From NCBI GenBank assembly GCA_022561355.1, contig JADFRJ010000015.1, positions 1 through 18,378 on the forward strand: a stretch of 18,378 nucleotides of DNA, given 5' to 3'. The notes beneath the pieces were generated by a model, which ran no database searches, had not been told where the DNA came from, and worked only from the letters and a program-made list of their open reading frames with translations. Both the position numbers and the translations under genes were made by a program. This document shows positions 1 to 6,712 of the stretch, piece after piece (within the stretch, counting starts at the first letter, position 1; every line of letters begins with the position of its first letter). Origin of the DNA: Chloroflexota bacterium. GTDB taxonomy: Bacteria; Chloroflexota; Dehalococcoidia; DSTF01; RBG-16-68-14.

Positions 1-282
1 GCGCACGGACAGGAGCAGCGGGTTGTTGGCATCACCGAAGCCTTTGCCCGTCTCTTCCTCGACCTGCCGGAGCGCGCTGCGGACCTCGTTGAGCAGCCCT
101 TCTGGCAGCGAGTTGCCCGCCTGGATGTAGTCGTTACAGGCCTCGGTAGTGATAGTGAAGCCGGGCGGTACCGGCAAGCCGAGGTTCGTCATCTCGGCAA
201 GGTTCGCGCCCTTGCCTCCCAACAGGTCCTTCTGGTCTTTGTCGCCCTCCGGGAAGCGGTACACGTACTTGGGATCAGGCAT
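1..282 (-). CDS. ppdK: Pyruvate, phosphate dikinase, N-terminal part (cut by window edge)
   Basis: The first 94 codons of a minus-strand gene read into the left edge of the window. The product begins MPDPKYVYRFPEGDK and contains LLGGKGANLAEM followed by GLPVPPGFTITTEAC, the hallmark start of the ATP-grasp nucleotide-binding domain of pyruvate, phosphate dikinase. The enzyme interconverts pyruvate, ATP and Pi with phosphoenolpyruvate, AMP and PPi in the cytoplasm. The ATG at 280-282 follows an AGGAGG ribosome site by seven bases, which fixes the start. The phosphohistidine and PEP-binding domains lie outside the window. PEP synthase shares this N-terminal fold, but the GGKGANLAEM and PPGFTITT wording fits PPDK better. 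The start is certain; the exact family is very likely. Confidence 0.92.
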   Translation of the reverse strand, partial: MPDPKYVYRFPEGDKDQKDLLGGKGANLAEMTNLGLPVPPGFTITTEACNDYIQAGNSLPEGLLNEVRSALRQVEEETGKGFGDANNPLLLSVR

Positions 283-346
283 TCCTGTCCTCCTACGCCG
301 CCCTGCCGGCGAGTCCTGCGAAATCCTGTGCTATCAAGACCCAGCT

Positions 347-352
347 AGTATA
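347..352 (-). promoter_or_regulatory. Possible -10 element ahead of ppdK
   Basis: On the minus strand TATACT (5 of 6 to consensus) lies 65 bases before the ppdK start, in the spacer after the small CxxC gene. No convincing -35 box stands 16-18 bases upstream, so this is only a weak candidate. Confidence 0.25.
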
Positions 353-379
353 TCGAGCCTGCTCAGCATGAGGCGTGCG

Positions 380-502
380 TTACGTCTCTTTGCCACAGTA
401 GCTGCACCATTCGCGGTCACGCCACTTCTGCCAGCGATGCACGCCTCGTTCGCCGATGTGCAGGTTCATGAGATCGCGGAAGAACTTTGCGATAGCGCCC
501 AT
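380..502 (-). CDS. Small 40-residue protein with one CxxC pair
   Basis: A short minus-strand frame begins with ATG two bases after the TAA of the luciferase-like oxidoreductase gene and ends with TAA at 380-382. It encodes 40 residues, starting MGAIAKFFRDLMNLHIGERG and ending in EWCSYCGKET. The single Cys-x2-Cys pair near the C terminus suggests a metal-binding knuckle that would have to dimerise or use His ligands (two His lie upstream), but this is inference. No clear Shine-Dalgarno sequence precedes it; the two-base gap would allow translation coupled to the upstream gene. I do not recognise the family. The Trp/Arg/Lys-rich composition and the complete frame between two real genes favour a genuine gene, but chance is possible. 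Confidence 0.5.
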   Translation of the reverse strand: MGAIAKFFRDLMNLHIGERGVHRWQKWRDREWCSYCGKET

Positions 503-504
503 GG

Positions 505-1455
505 TTAGCTGAACGGAACTGCGATCTCCTCCGAGATCCGCTTGTACAGCTCCCGCTTGTACGGGGGCCGGCTCATCATGATGAAGGAGCTGACGCCGGC
601 CTCTGCGAAGCGCTCCAGCACGCCCCGGATGTGCTCAGCGTTGCCGATCGCGAGACCGCGGGCGGCGCTCTCCTCGTCGCCGCCGGCCATGCCCGGCGCC
701 ATCGCCTTGCGCATCTGCTCCGCGCGCTGCTCATCGTCGGTCAGGAACAACGGCCCGAAGACAGACTTCGTGAGTTCGGCGGGATCGCGCCCGGCATCGG
801 CGCAGTGACGCTCCAGCACTTCGATCTTGTGCTTGGCCACGTCCACCGACCCGATAACGTTGATCCCATCCGCAAAGCGAGCTGCGGTGCGCAGCGTGCG
901 CTTCTCGCCGCCACCCCCGATGATGATCGGCGGGTGGGGCTGCTGGACGCAGCGAGGCGAAAAAGGCGCTTGCTTCAGTTGGTAGTAGGCGCCTTCAAAG
1001 TCGACCGGGCCTTCGGCGTCGAACAACAGCCTGATCAGCTCGGTTGCCTCCTCGAGCCGGTCTGAGCGTTCCTTCAGCGTGTGAAACGGAATGCCGTAAA
1101 AGCGATGCTCCTGCTCGTGCCAGGCGGCGCCAAGGCCGAACTCCAACCTCCCGTTCGAGATGTGATCGACGGTCGCGGCCATCTTGGCGAGCACTGACGG
1201 ATGCCGGTACGTGACGCCGGTAACCAGGCAGCCGAGGCGCAGCCGTTCGGTTGCCTGGGCGCCCGCCGCGAGCGTGGTCCAGCCTTCCAGGCAGGGGCCG
1301 TTGGGATCCTGGCCCGGGGTGGGCGGTACGTAATGGTCGATCGTCCAGACGCTATCGAACGCCGTTTCCGTGTCGACGAAGCGCCAGAAGTCGAGCAGGT
1401 CTGCCCACTCCTGGCCGTCCTGGCCGGTCTGAATACCGATGCGTACTTTCGCCAA
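505..1455 (-). CDS. Luciferase-like (LLM class) flavin/F420-dependent oxidoreductase
   Basis: The 316-residue product is a TIM-barrel luciferase-like monooxygenase of the F420-dependent type. Recognisable stretches in order are VRIGIQTGQDG at the N terminus, WTIDHYVPP, RLRLGCLVTGVTYRHPSVLAKMAATVD, the GRLEFGLGAAWHEQEH signature, and HPPIIIGGGGEKRTLRTAARFAD. Such enzymes use F420 or FMN to oxidise or reduce small organic substrates in the cytoplasm; the substrate cannot be read from the sequence. An open frame extends eight codons further upstream to a TTG at 1479, but the ribosome site GGGAGG (1461-1466) lies inside that extension five bases before the TTG at 1453-1455, so I chose the latter. 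The gene follows an epoxide-hydrolase-like and a MaoC gene in the same direction, which suggests a small catabolic cluster. Confidence 0.9.
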   Translation of the reverse strand: MAKVRIGIQTGQDGQEWADLLDFWRFVDTETAFDSVWTIDHYVPPTPGQDPNGPCLEGWTTLAAGAQATERLRLGCLVTGVTYRHPSVLAKMAATVDHISNGRLEFGLGAAWHEQEHRFYGIPFHTLKERSDRLEEATELIRLLFDAEGPVDFEGAYYQLKQAPFSPRCVQQPHPPIIIGGGGEKRTLRTAARFADGINVIGSVDVAKHKIEVLERHCADAGRDPAELTKSVFGPLFLTDDEQRAEQMRKAMAPGMAGGDEESAARGLAIGNAEHIRGVLERFAEAGVSSFIMMSRPPYKRELYKRISEEIAVPFS

Positions 1456-1476
1456 CGGTGCCTCCCTTAGAATCAA

Positions 1477-1501
1477 CAATGCCGCGTTGCAAGCGGCATT
1501 G
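1477..1501 (-). terminator. Perfect 9-bp hairpin upstream of the LLM oxidoreductase
   Basis: CAATGCCGC and GCGGCATTG form a perfect 9-bp inverted repeat around a 7-base loop. It lies between the epoxide-hydrolase-like gene and the ribosome site of the oxidoreductase gene. In the minus-strand transcript it is followed by TTGATTCT, moderately U-rich but not a classic U-tract. It could be a weak terminator, an attenuator or a processing site. Confidence 0.5.
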
Positions 1502-1513
1502 TAGCGTGAATGA

Positions 1514-1532
1514 CCCTCACCTATCCTGAGGG
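1514..1532 (-). terminator. 6-bp hairpin directly after the epoxide-hydrolase-like stop
   Basis: CCCTCA and TGAGGG pair around a 7-base loop one base beyond the stop codon at 1534-1536. It stands in tandem with the 9-bp hairpin at 1477-1501. It has no U-tract, so its role (transcript end protection, or attenuation) is open. Confidence 0.4.
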
Positions 1533-1533
1533 C

Positions 1534-1905
1534 TTACGCCATCTGCTTCGTCCACTCGGCCAGGTCGAAGTAATCGCGCCACGCGGCAATCTTTCCGTCC
1601 TTGATCTCGAACACACCCATCACCTGCAGGCTGATGGACTTCGCGCCGATGAACTTATCCACTCGCTCCGTGAGCACGACGTCCCCGGAGGCGGCGATGT
1701 TTTTGATCTCCCAGTCCCCACCCTCGAACGGCGTGGAGAACTGCTCGATCATGCCCTTGATCGCGTCCTTCCCCTGTACGGGCTGGATGGGCATGTTGTG
1801 GTAGACCGCGTCGTCAGTGAAGAAGTCCAGGATCGCGGGGATGTCGAAGTCTTTCCAGGTCGCGCAGAAGCGCTTAATGAGTTCGATGTTCTCAGCCTCG
1901 CTCAT
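1534..1905 (-). CDS. Limonene-1,2-epoxide hydrolase-like (NTF2/SnoaL fold) protein
   Basis: The 123-residue product has the NTF2-like cone fold pattern: an N-terminal helix (ENIELIKRFCATWKDFD), the AVYHNMP strand, VLTERVDKF, and the C-terminal GKIAAWRDYFD. Limonene-1,2-epoxide hydrolases use a Tyr/Asn pair to hold the water and an Asp-Arg-Asp triad to open the epoxide. Equivalents are all visible here: Y35 and N37, R81 and D83 in ERVD, and D111 in WRDYFD, with Y-N and R-D spacings as in the Rhodococcus enzyme (family knowledge). It is shorter than that 149-residue enzyme at the N terminus. An AGGAG site seven bases before ATG supports the start. It sits 18 bases after the MaoC gene and is probably co-transcribed. 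Activity on an epoxide is plausible; the substrate is unknown. Confidence 0.82.
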   Translation of the reverse strand: MSEAENIELIKRFCATWKDFDIPAILDFFTDDAVYHNMPIQPVQGKDAIKGMIEQFSTPFEGGDWEIKNIAASGDVVLTERVDKFIGAKSISLQVMGVFEIKDGKIAAWRDYFDLAEWTKQMA

Positions 1906-1923
1906 CGTGACGCTCCTATCGTG

Positions 1924-2760
1924 CTAGCCAATGGTCGCGGAGGCGTTGGATATCACCGGCTCGCCCCGTTCGGCCGTCGTCGCCTGAATGAGCACCTTGC
2001 CGTCCGCATCGTTCCAGATCTGCGTGACGATCGTCTCGCCCGGGAAGGCAACGCCAGAGAAGCGTACTTCGAACGACTTCAGCTTGGCCGGATCGCCATC
2101 GCAGACGGCCTGCAGCACAGCACGGCCAACGAAGCCGAACGTGCAGAGTCCGTGAATGATTGGCTTATCAAATCCACCCATCTTCGCGAATTCGGGGTCG
2201 ATGTGCAGCGGGTTGCGATCGCCGGAAAGCCGGTAGATGGCCGCCTGGTCCGGCGAGGTCTTGTACTCGACCGTGTAGTCGGGCGCGCGCTCCGGCGGAA
2301 CGTTCTTCTTGGAGGCGCTCGGTCCGCGGTCACCACCAAAGCCGCCTTCACCGCGAAGGAAGATGCCGGACGTGTTGGTGAACAGCACGTTTCCGCTCTC
2401 ATCCTTCGTATCGACGGAAATGCTGACGAGCGCGCCGGAGCCCTTGTCGTAAATGCCCGTGATCGTGCCGCCGGTCGTCAGCTTGCCGCTGGTCGGGATG
2501 GGGCCATGCAGCGTGATGCTCTGCTCGCCGTGCAGGAGCATCATCGGATTGAACTTGATGTACTTGCCGATACCGCCGAGCGCGGGGAAGGCAGGGACTA
2601 CGCCGAACGTCGGCAGCGTCTGGAGGTTCTTCTCGTAGACGAAGTTCAACTCGTCCGTCGTCGCGCCGACGCCCAGGGCGTAGAGCATGACGTCGCGTTC
2701 CGTGTACTCGAACGTGGTTTCGGGGAGTTCCTTGCCGACGGCAGAAGCGTCGATGGCCAT
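1924..2760 (-). CDS. MaoC/hydratase-2 family enoyl-CoA hydratase, double hot-dog
   Basis: The 278-residue product resembles the hydratase-2 half of MFE-2: a degenerate N-terminal hot-dog (YALGVGATTDELNFVYE, then LPTFGVVPAFP) and a catalytic C-terminal hot-dog containing YRLSGDRNPLHIDPEFA and DKPIIHGLC. In this family the Asp and His of D-x-N-P-x-H are catalytic; here they are D181 and H186 counted from the chosen start. These enzymes hydrate trans-2-enoyl-CoA to (R)-3-hydroxyacyl-CoA. An open frame reaches 14 codons upstream, but GAGGAGGAA lies inside it 6 bases before the ATG at 2758-2760, so that ATG is the start. The gene lies 62 bases after rplA, where rplJ-rplL is often found, with no convincing terminator between, so readthrough from the ribosomal operon is possible. 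Confidence 0.88.
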   Translation of the reverse strand: MAIDASAVGKELPETTFEYTERDVMLYALGVGATTDELNFVYEKNLQTLPTFGVVPAFPALGGIGKYIKFNPMMLLHGEQSITLHGPIPTSGKLTTGGTITGIYDKGSGALVSISVDTKDESGNVLFTNTSGIFLRGEGGFGGDRGPSASKKNVPPERAPDYTVEYKTSPDQAAIYRLSGDRNPLHIDPEFAKMGGFDKPIIHGLCTFGFVGRAVLQAVCDGDPAKLKSFEVRFSGVAFPGETIVTQIWNDADGKVLIQATTAERGEPVISNASATIG

Positions 2761-2822
2761 GAGCTGTTCCTCCTCAGTCATGCGGCCAAGCTCCAAGGCC
2801 ACAGCTATCGCATATGCGGGAT

Positions 2823-3533
2823 TTAGTTAGTAGTCAGCGCGAGCGTGGGCATGGGGTCGAGCCTGATCGAGGGGCCCATCGTCGTGGTGAGCACGATGCT
2901 CTTCACAAAGATGCCTTTGATCTGTTCAGGTTTCGCCTTGACGACTTCCTGCATCAGCGTCGCCAGGTTCTCGAGCAGCTTGTCCTCGTCGAAGCTGGCC
3001 TTCCCGATCGGCGCGTGGAGGATCGACGTCCGGTCCAGGCGAAACTCCACCTTGCCCTGCATCGCGTCCTGCACCGCCTTGGAGATACCATCGCTGTCGA
3101 CGACCGTGCCAGCACGCGGGTTGGGCATGAGGCCACGCGGACCCAGCACCCGTCCCAGCTTGCCGACCTTGCCCATCAGGTCACGCTGCGCCAGCGCCAC
3201 GTCGAAGTCGGTCCACCCGCCTTCGACCTTAGTAATCAGGTCGTCGCCGCCAACGTGCTCAGCGCCTGCTTCTTCAGCCACGCGGGCCGCGTCACCCTCG
3301 GCGAACACAAGCACGCGCACGCTCTTGCCGAGACCGTGCGGTAGCAAGGCGGTGCCGCGCAACTGCTGCTCCGCATGCCTGGGGTCGAGGCCCGTGCGCA
3401 TGTGCAGCTCAACGGTCTCATCGAACTTGGCGAAGGCGAGCGCTTTCGCCAGTTTCACGGCCTCCTCAGGCGAGTACGTCTTCGACGGGTCGACGAGCTC
3501 CGCTCGCTCTTTGTAATTCTTGCCACGCTTCAT
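2823..3533 (-). CDS. rplA: 50S ribosomal protein L1
   Basis: The 236-residue product is full length for L1, starting MKRGKNYKERAELVD and carrying the signature LMGKVGKLGRVLGPRGLMPNP and GTVV. L1 binds 23S rRNA at the L1 stalk and, in many bacteria, represses its own L11-L1 message. The ATG is preceded by GAGGTGG, which overlaps the end of rplK; the two genes are separated by only two bases and must be translated together. It is the last gene of the tuf-rpmG-secE-nusG-rplK-rplA series here. The rplJ and rplL genes that often follow are absent from this position. Confidence 0.98.
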   Translation of the reverse strand: MKRGKNYKERAELVDPSKTYSPEEAVKLAKALAFAKFDETVELHMRTGLDPRHAEQQLRGTALLPHGLGKSVRVLVFAEGDAARVAEEAGAEHVGGDDLITKVEGGWTDFDVALAQRDLMGKVGKLGRVLGPRGLMPNPRAGTVVDSDGISKAVQDAMQGKVEFRLDRTSILHAPIGKASFDEDKLLENLATLMQEVVKAKPEQIKGIFVKSIVLTTTMGPSIRLDPMPTLALTTN

Positions 3534-3535
3534 GA

Positions 3536-3958
3536 TCAGACCACCTCAATGCCCATGCTACGGGCGGTGCCCTCTATCTGGAGCATGGCGCCTTCAAGAT
3601 CCTTCGCGTTGAGGTCCCGCATCTTCGCCTCCGCGATCGTGCGGACCTGGGCGTGCGTCACCTCGCCGGCCTTCTCCCGCAGCTGCACGCCGCTGCCCTT
3701 CTCAACACCCGCGGCCTTCTTGAGCAGGTCGGACGCGGGAGGCGTCTTCAGCGTGAACGTGAAGGAGCGGTCTTCAAAGACCAGTATCTCGACAGGAACA
3801 ATCGAGCCAGCTTGCGACGAAGTCTTTTCGTTGTAGTCCTTGCAGAAGCCCATGATGTTGACGCCGTGCTGTCCCAGCGCGGGGCCAACAGGCGGCGCCG
3901 GATTCGCCTTGCCAGCCTCGATCTGCAGCTTGATGACAGCTCGTACTTTCTTAGCCAT
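3536..3958 (-). CDS. rplK: 50S ribosomal protein L11
   Basis: The 140-residue product begins MAKKVRAVIKLQIEAGKANP and carries PPVGPALGQHGVNIMGFCKDYN, the N-terminal L11 domain that forms the GTPase-associated centre and the thiostrepton site with 23S rRNA. The C-terminal rRNA-binding domain is complete, ending with QIEGTARSMGIEVV. Length matches the family. It lies 15 bases after nusG and two bases before rplA, the usual order. Confidence 0.98.
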   Translation of the reverse strand: MAKKVRAVIKLQIEAGKANPAPPVGPALGQHGVNIMGFCKDYNEKTSSQAGSIVPVEILVFEDRSFTFTLKTPPASDLLKKAAGVEKGSGVQLREKAGEVTHAQVRTIAEAKMRDLNAKDLEGAMLQIEGTARSMGIEVV

Positions 3959-3973
3959 GTTCTATCTGTACCT

Positions 3974-4690
3974 CTAGAGTTTCTCCACCTGCAGGAAGTC
4001 GAGTTCGACAGGTGTTTCACGCCCGAAGAACGAGACCAAGACCTTGACCTTGCCCTTCTCCAGGTTGAGGTCGTCCACCTGGCCAACGAAGTCCTGGAAC
4101 GGACCATCGACGATGCGAACGCTCTCGCCCATCTCGAACCCGACCTTGATTTTCGGCTCTTCTACTCGCATCTGGCCGAGGATGCGCCGTACTTCGTCGT
4201 CCTCCAACGGCACCGGCCTCGTGCCGGAGCCAACGAAACCAGTCACGCCAGGCGTGTTGCGGACGACGAACCAGGCTTGCGTCGACCTGGGATCGTCTTC
4301 CAAAAGCTCGACCATTTGAACCAGGATATAACCAGGGAAGATTTTCCTTGAAACGGTGCGCCGCTGGCCATCGCGGATCTCGATCTCGTCCTCCGTCGGC
4401 ACCACCACGCGATAGATCAGGTCTTGCGCGTCCATTGACGGGATGCGGTGCTCGAGGTTGGTCTTGACCTTGTTCTCGTGGCCGGAGTAGGTGTGGATGA
4501 TGTACCAGACCTGCCCCTCGACAAACGCCTCGGCCTCGGTGGGCACATCGCGACGCGATGATTCCTCGGCGTCGTCCTTTACAGCAGCCTTAGCGGCTTT
4601 TCTCGACTTCGCGGGCTTCGCAGGCTTCGCGGGCTTCGCGCTCACCTCTTCGATTGCCGTAGCTTCGGTGTCTTCCGGTGGTGTGACCAT
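3974..4690 (-). CDS. nusG: Transcription termination/antitermination factor NusG
   Basis: The 238-residue product has the NGN domain (WYIIHTYSGHENKVKTNLEHRI, then PGYILVQM and TPGVTGFVG) and a C-terminal KOW domain (GESVRIVDGPFQDFVGQVDDL). NusG binds RNA polymerase and couples it to Rho or the ribosome. It is about 60 residues longer than typical NusG because of an N-terminal low-complexity extension with AKPAKPAKPAK repeats followed by an acidic and basic stretch. The frame is open upstream to 4771, but that part overlaps secE; I chose the ATG at 4688-4690, 13 bases after the secE stop. The ribosome site is weak (AGGT), so translation may be coupled to secE. Function is certain, exact start less so. 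Confidence 0.95.
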   Translation of the reverse strand: MVTPPEDTEATAIEEVSAKPAKPAKPAKSRKAAKAAVKDDAEESSRRDVPTEAEAFVEGQVWYIIHTYSGHENKVKTNLEHRIPSMDAQDLIYRVVVPTEDEIEIRDGQRRTVSRKIFPGYILVQMVELLEDDPRSTQAWFVVRNTPGVTGFVGSGTRPVPLEDDEVRRILGQMRVEEPKIKVGFEMGESVRIVDGPFQDFVGQVDDLNLEKGKVKVLVSFFGRETPVELDFLQVEKL

Positions 4691-4703
4691 GATAAGCAGT
4701 GAC

Positions 4704-5024
4704 CTAGCGGAGGAGGGTGTTTTCGATGAACCAATTGAAGAAAATATCGACGCCACCGAGGAAGACGGCAAAGGCGGCCCCGACGATGATGACGACCATC
4801 GTCAGGTAGCGCGTGTCTGCCGCGCTGGGCCAGCTCACCTTCCGCAGTTCGCCGATGATATCCAGCGCCCATGTGGGCCGGAGAGCCGAAAAGCCTCCCC
4901 GGCCTGAGGAATTCTCACGCTGGCCTTGAGGCCGCGTGCTCGGCGAGATCCCCTGTGGCTTGACGTCGCGCTGCCGCCGCTTGCGCTTGGAACCCTGCGG
5001 ATGCCGACGGAGCGCTCTGCTCAT
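4704..5024 (-). CDS. secE: Preprotein translocase subunit SecE
   Basis: The 106-residue product ends with the single-helix SecE core: ALDIIGELRKVSWPSAADTR, the conserved amphipathic segment, followed by a transmembrane helix (residues about 73-98). SecE clamps SecY in the Sec translocon. The first 50 residues are a basic, disordered extension (SKRKRRQRD and Ser/Pro/Gln-rich), unusual beside the roughly 60-residue single-helix SecE of many bacteria. The ATG lies three bases after the rpmG stop, with GAGGTAAG at the end of rpmG as ribosome site. Its place between rpmG and nusG is the standard one. Confidence 0.95.
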   Translation of the reverse strand: MSRALRRHPQGSKRKRRQRDVKPQGISPSTRPQGQRENSSGRGGFSALRPTWALDIIGELRKVSWPSAADTRYLTMVVIIVGAAFAVFLGGVDIFFNWFIENTLLR

Positions 5025-5027
5025 ACC

Positions 5028-5192
5028 TTATCTTACCTCACGGTGGAGATAGTGCTTCCGGCAGCGCGGGCAGTACTTGTTCAACTCCAGGCGGTCCGGA
5101 TCATTGCGCCGGTTCTTCGTGGTCGTATACGACCGCTCCTTGCATTCAGAGCAGGCGAGGTTGATAACGATGCGGTCGTCTTTCCTGGCCAC
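5028..5192 (-). CDS. rpmG: 50S ribosomal protein L33
   Basis: This 54-residue gene begins with GTG at 5190-5192, three bases after the tuf stop codon, and ends with TAA at 5028-5030. The product contains LACSECKERSYTTTKNRRN and YCPRCRKHYLHREV, the L33 pattern with two Cys-x2-Cys pairs. It is therefore the zinc-binding (C+) form. L33 sits at the E-site region of the large subunit. GAGTAATAC at the end of tuf gives only a poor ribosome site, so coupling with tuf is likely. Placement tuf-rpmG-secE-nusG is common in bacteria. Confidence 0.96.
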   Translation of the reverse strand: MARKDDRIVINLACSECKERSYTTTKNRRNDPDRLELNKYCPRCRKHYLHREVR

Positions 5193-5195
5193 GTA

Positions 5196-6395
5196 TTACT
5201 CCAGGATCTTCGTAAAGACGCCGGCGCCCACGGTGCGGCTGCCTTCGCGGATGGCGAAACGCAGCCCCTCTTCCATGGCGACGGGCTGGATCAGTCTGAT
5301 CTTCATCTTCGTGTTGTCGCCCGGCATCACCATCTCGACGCCCTCTTCGAGCTCGATTTCGCCGGTTACGTCGGTCGTGCGGATGTAGAACTGCGGCCGG
5401 TAGCCCTTGAAGAACGGCGTGTGCCGTCCGCCTTCATCCTTGGACAGGACGTAGACCTCGGCCTCACAGGTGGTGTGCGGCGTGATGCTGCCGGGCGCCG
5501 ATAGCACCTGGCCGCGCTGGATATCCTCGCGCTCGACGCCGCGGAGCAGGCAGCCGACGTTGTCGCCCGCTTCTCCCTGATCGAGCAACTTCTTGAACAT
5601 CTCGACGCCGGTGATGACGGTCTTGGTTGTTTCCTTCAGCCCGACGATCTCGATCTCTTCGCCGACGTTGATCACACCTCGCTCGATGCGGCCGGTGACC
5701 ACGGTGCCGCGGCCCTTGATGCCGAAAACGTCCTCCACAGGCATCAGGAACGGTTGGTCCTTGGCGCGCTCAGGCAGAGGAATATGCTCGTCGAGCGCCT
5801 TCATCAGCTCCCAGATGCTCTTGTAGTCCTCGTGGTCCGGGTCGTCACTCTCGGACTCCATCGCCTGCAGAGCGCTGCCGCGGATGACCGGGATGTTGTC
5901 GCCGTCGAACTCGTACTTGGTGAGCAGCTCTTGCAGCTCCAGCTCAACCAAGTCGAGCAGCTCCGGGTCGTCCATCATATCAACCTTGTTAAGGTAGACG
6001 ACCATGCTCGGCACCTCGACCTGCTTTGCCAACAGGACGTGCTCCCGCGTCTGGGGCATGGGGCCGTCAGGCGCGGCGACGACGAGAATGGCGCCATCCA
6101 TCTGGGCGGCGCCGGTGATCATGTTCTTGATGTAGTCGGCGTGGCCCGGGCAGTCGACGTGCGCGTAGTGGCGGTTTTCCGTCTCGTACTCCACATGAGC
6201 GATCGCGATCGTGATTCCCCGCTCGCGCTCTTCCGGCGCCCTGTCGATGCTGCCGAATTCACGATGCTCTGCCCAGCCCTTTAGAGCGAGCACCTTCGTG
6301 ATAGCCGAGGTAAGCGTGGTCTTTCCGTGGTCAACGTGGCCAATGGTACCTACGTTAACGTGCGGCTTTGTTCGCTCAAACTTCTGCTTTGCCAT
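5196..6395 (-). CDS. tuf: Elongation factor Tu
   Basis: The 399-residue product is full-length EF-Tu. The start MAKQKFERTKPHVNVG is followed by the P-loop GHVDHGKT, the switch I region EERERGITIAIAHVEYET, G3 DCPGHADYIKNMITGAAQMDG, and G4 NKVD. Domains 2 and 3 are complete through EGSRTVGAGVFTKILE. It delivers aminoacyl-tRNA to the ribosome. The frame is open 21 codons further upstream, but AGCGGAGGAAGG lies just before the ATG at 6393-6395 and that ATG gives the canonical N terminus. The gene follows three tRNA genes, an arrangement resembling the E. coli thrU-tyrU-glyT-thrT-tufB operon. Confidence 0.99.
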   Translation of the reverse strand: MAKQKFERTKPHVNVGTIGHVDHGKTTLTSAITKVLALKGWAEHREFGSIDRAPEERERGITIAIAHVEYETENRHYAHVDCPGHADYIKNMITGAAQMDGAILVVAAPDGPMPQTREHVLLAKQVEVPSMVVYLNKVDMMDDPELLDLVELELQELLTKYEFDGDNIPVIRGSALQAMESESDDPDHEDYKSIWELMKALDEHIPLPERAKDQPFLMPVEDVFGIKGRGTVVTGRIERGVINVGEEIEIVGLKETTKTVITGVEMFKKLLDQGEAGDNVGCLLRGVEREDIQRGQVLSAPGSITPHTTCEAEVYVLSKDEGGRHTPFFKGYRPQFYIRTTDVTGEIELEEGVEMVMPGDNTKMKIRLIQPVAMEEGLRFAIREGSRTVGAGVFTKILE

Positions 6396-6459
6396 TGTGT
6401 TCCTTCCTCCGCTACTGCAGGCGTTCCGGGCATTGCGTATCCCGCGCCGCCTTGTCATC

Positions 6460-6534
6460 TGGAGCCCACATCCGGACTTGAACCGGAGACCTCGCCCTTA
6501 CCAAGGGCGTGCTCTACCACTGAGCTATGTGGGC
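6460..6534 (-). tRNA. tRNA-Thr(GGU)
   Basis: The minus strand folds as a cloverleaf. The acceptor GCCCACA pairs with TGTGGGC, the D arm contains AGCTCAGTGGTAGAGC, and the anticodon stem CGCCC/GGGCG closes a TTGGTAA loop giving anticodon GGT. The T arm carries GGTTCAAGT. CCA is encoded at 6460-6462. It is the tRNA nearest to tuf. Confidence 0.96.
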
Positions 6535-6570
6535 GCTGTATGCGCCAGAGCCAGACGCCTGTTCCTCTAG

Positions 6571-6599
6571 ATTTTGGCCCTTCCAGCTTCTGGCGTCAA
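6571..6599 (-). promoter_or_regulatory. Possible internal promoter ahead of tRNA-Thr(GGU)-tuf
   Basis: On the minus strand TTGACG (6594-6599) and CAAAAT (6571-6576) are separated by exactly 17 bases, in the spacer between tRNA-Tyr and tRNA-Thr(GGU). Matches are 5/6 and 4/6. It would allow tuf and the downstream genes to be expressed apart from the first two tRNAs. Confidence 0.4.
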
Positions 6600-6606
6600 T
6601 TCTCGC

Positions 6607-6694
6607 TGGTGGAGGGGGCAGGATTCGAACCTGCGTAGCCCGTCAGGGCAACGATTTTACAGACCGTCGGTTTTAGCCACTCACCCACCCCTCC
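6607..6694 (-). tRNA. tRNA-Tyr(GUA)
   Basis: A class II tRNA with a long variable arm. The acceptor GGAGGGG pairs with CCCCTCC, the anticodon stem ACGGT/ATCGT closes loop CTGTAAA (anticodon GTA), a variable stem contains GCCCTGACGGGC, and the T arm is GCAGG-TTCGAAT-CCTGC. The 3' CCA is encoded at 6607-6609. Confidence 0.96.
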
Positions 6695-6712
6695 TTAAAG
6701 CGCTTGGGTGGT

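Noticed and set aside
2780..2800. Terminator between rplA and the MaoC gene
   Set aside because: Only GGCC arms with a few imperfect pairs and no T-tract.
1510..2826. Long open frame of 438 codons on the plus strand
   Set aside because: It is antisense to the hydrolase-like and MaoC genes, is Arg/Asp/Val-rich as GC-rich antisense frames are, and has no recognisable motif or ribosome site.
6396..6458. Upstream extension of EF-Tu by 21 residues
   Set aside because: It runs through the ribosome site and into the tRNA-Thr flank; EF-Tu begins MAKxKFERxKPHVN.
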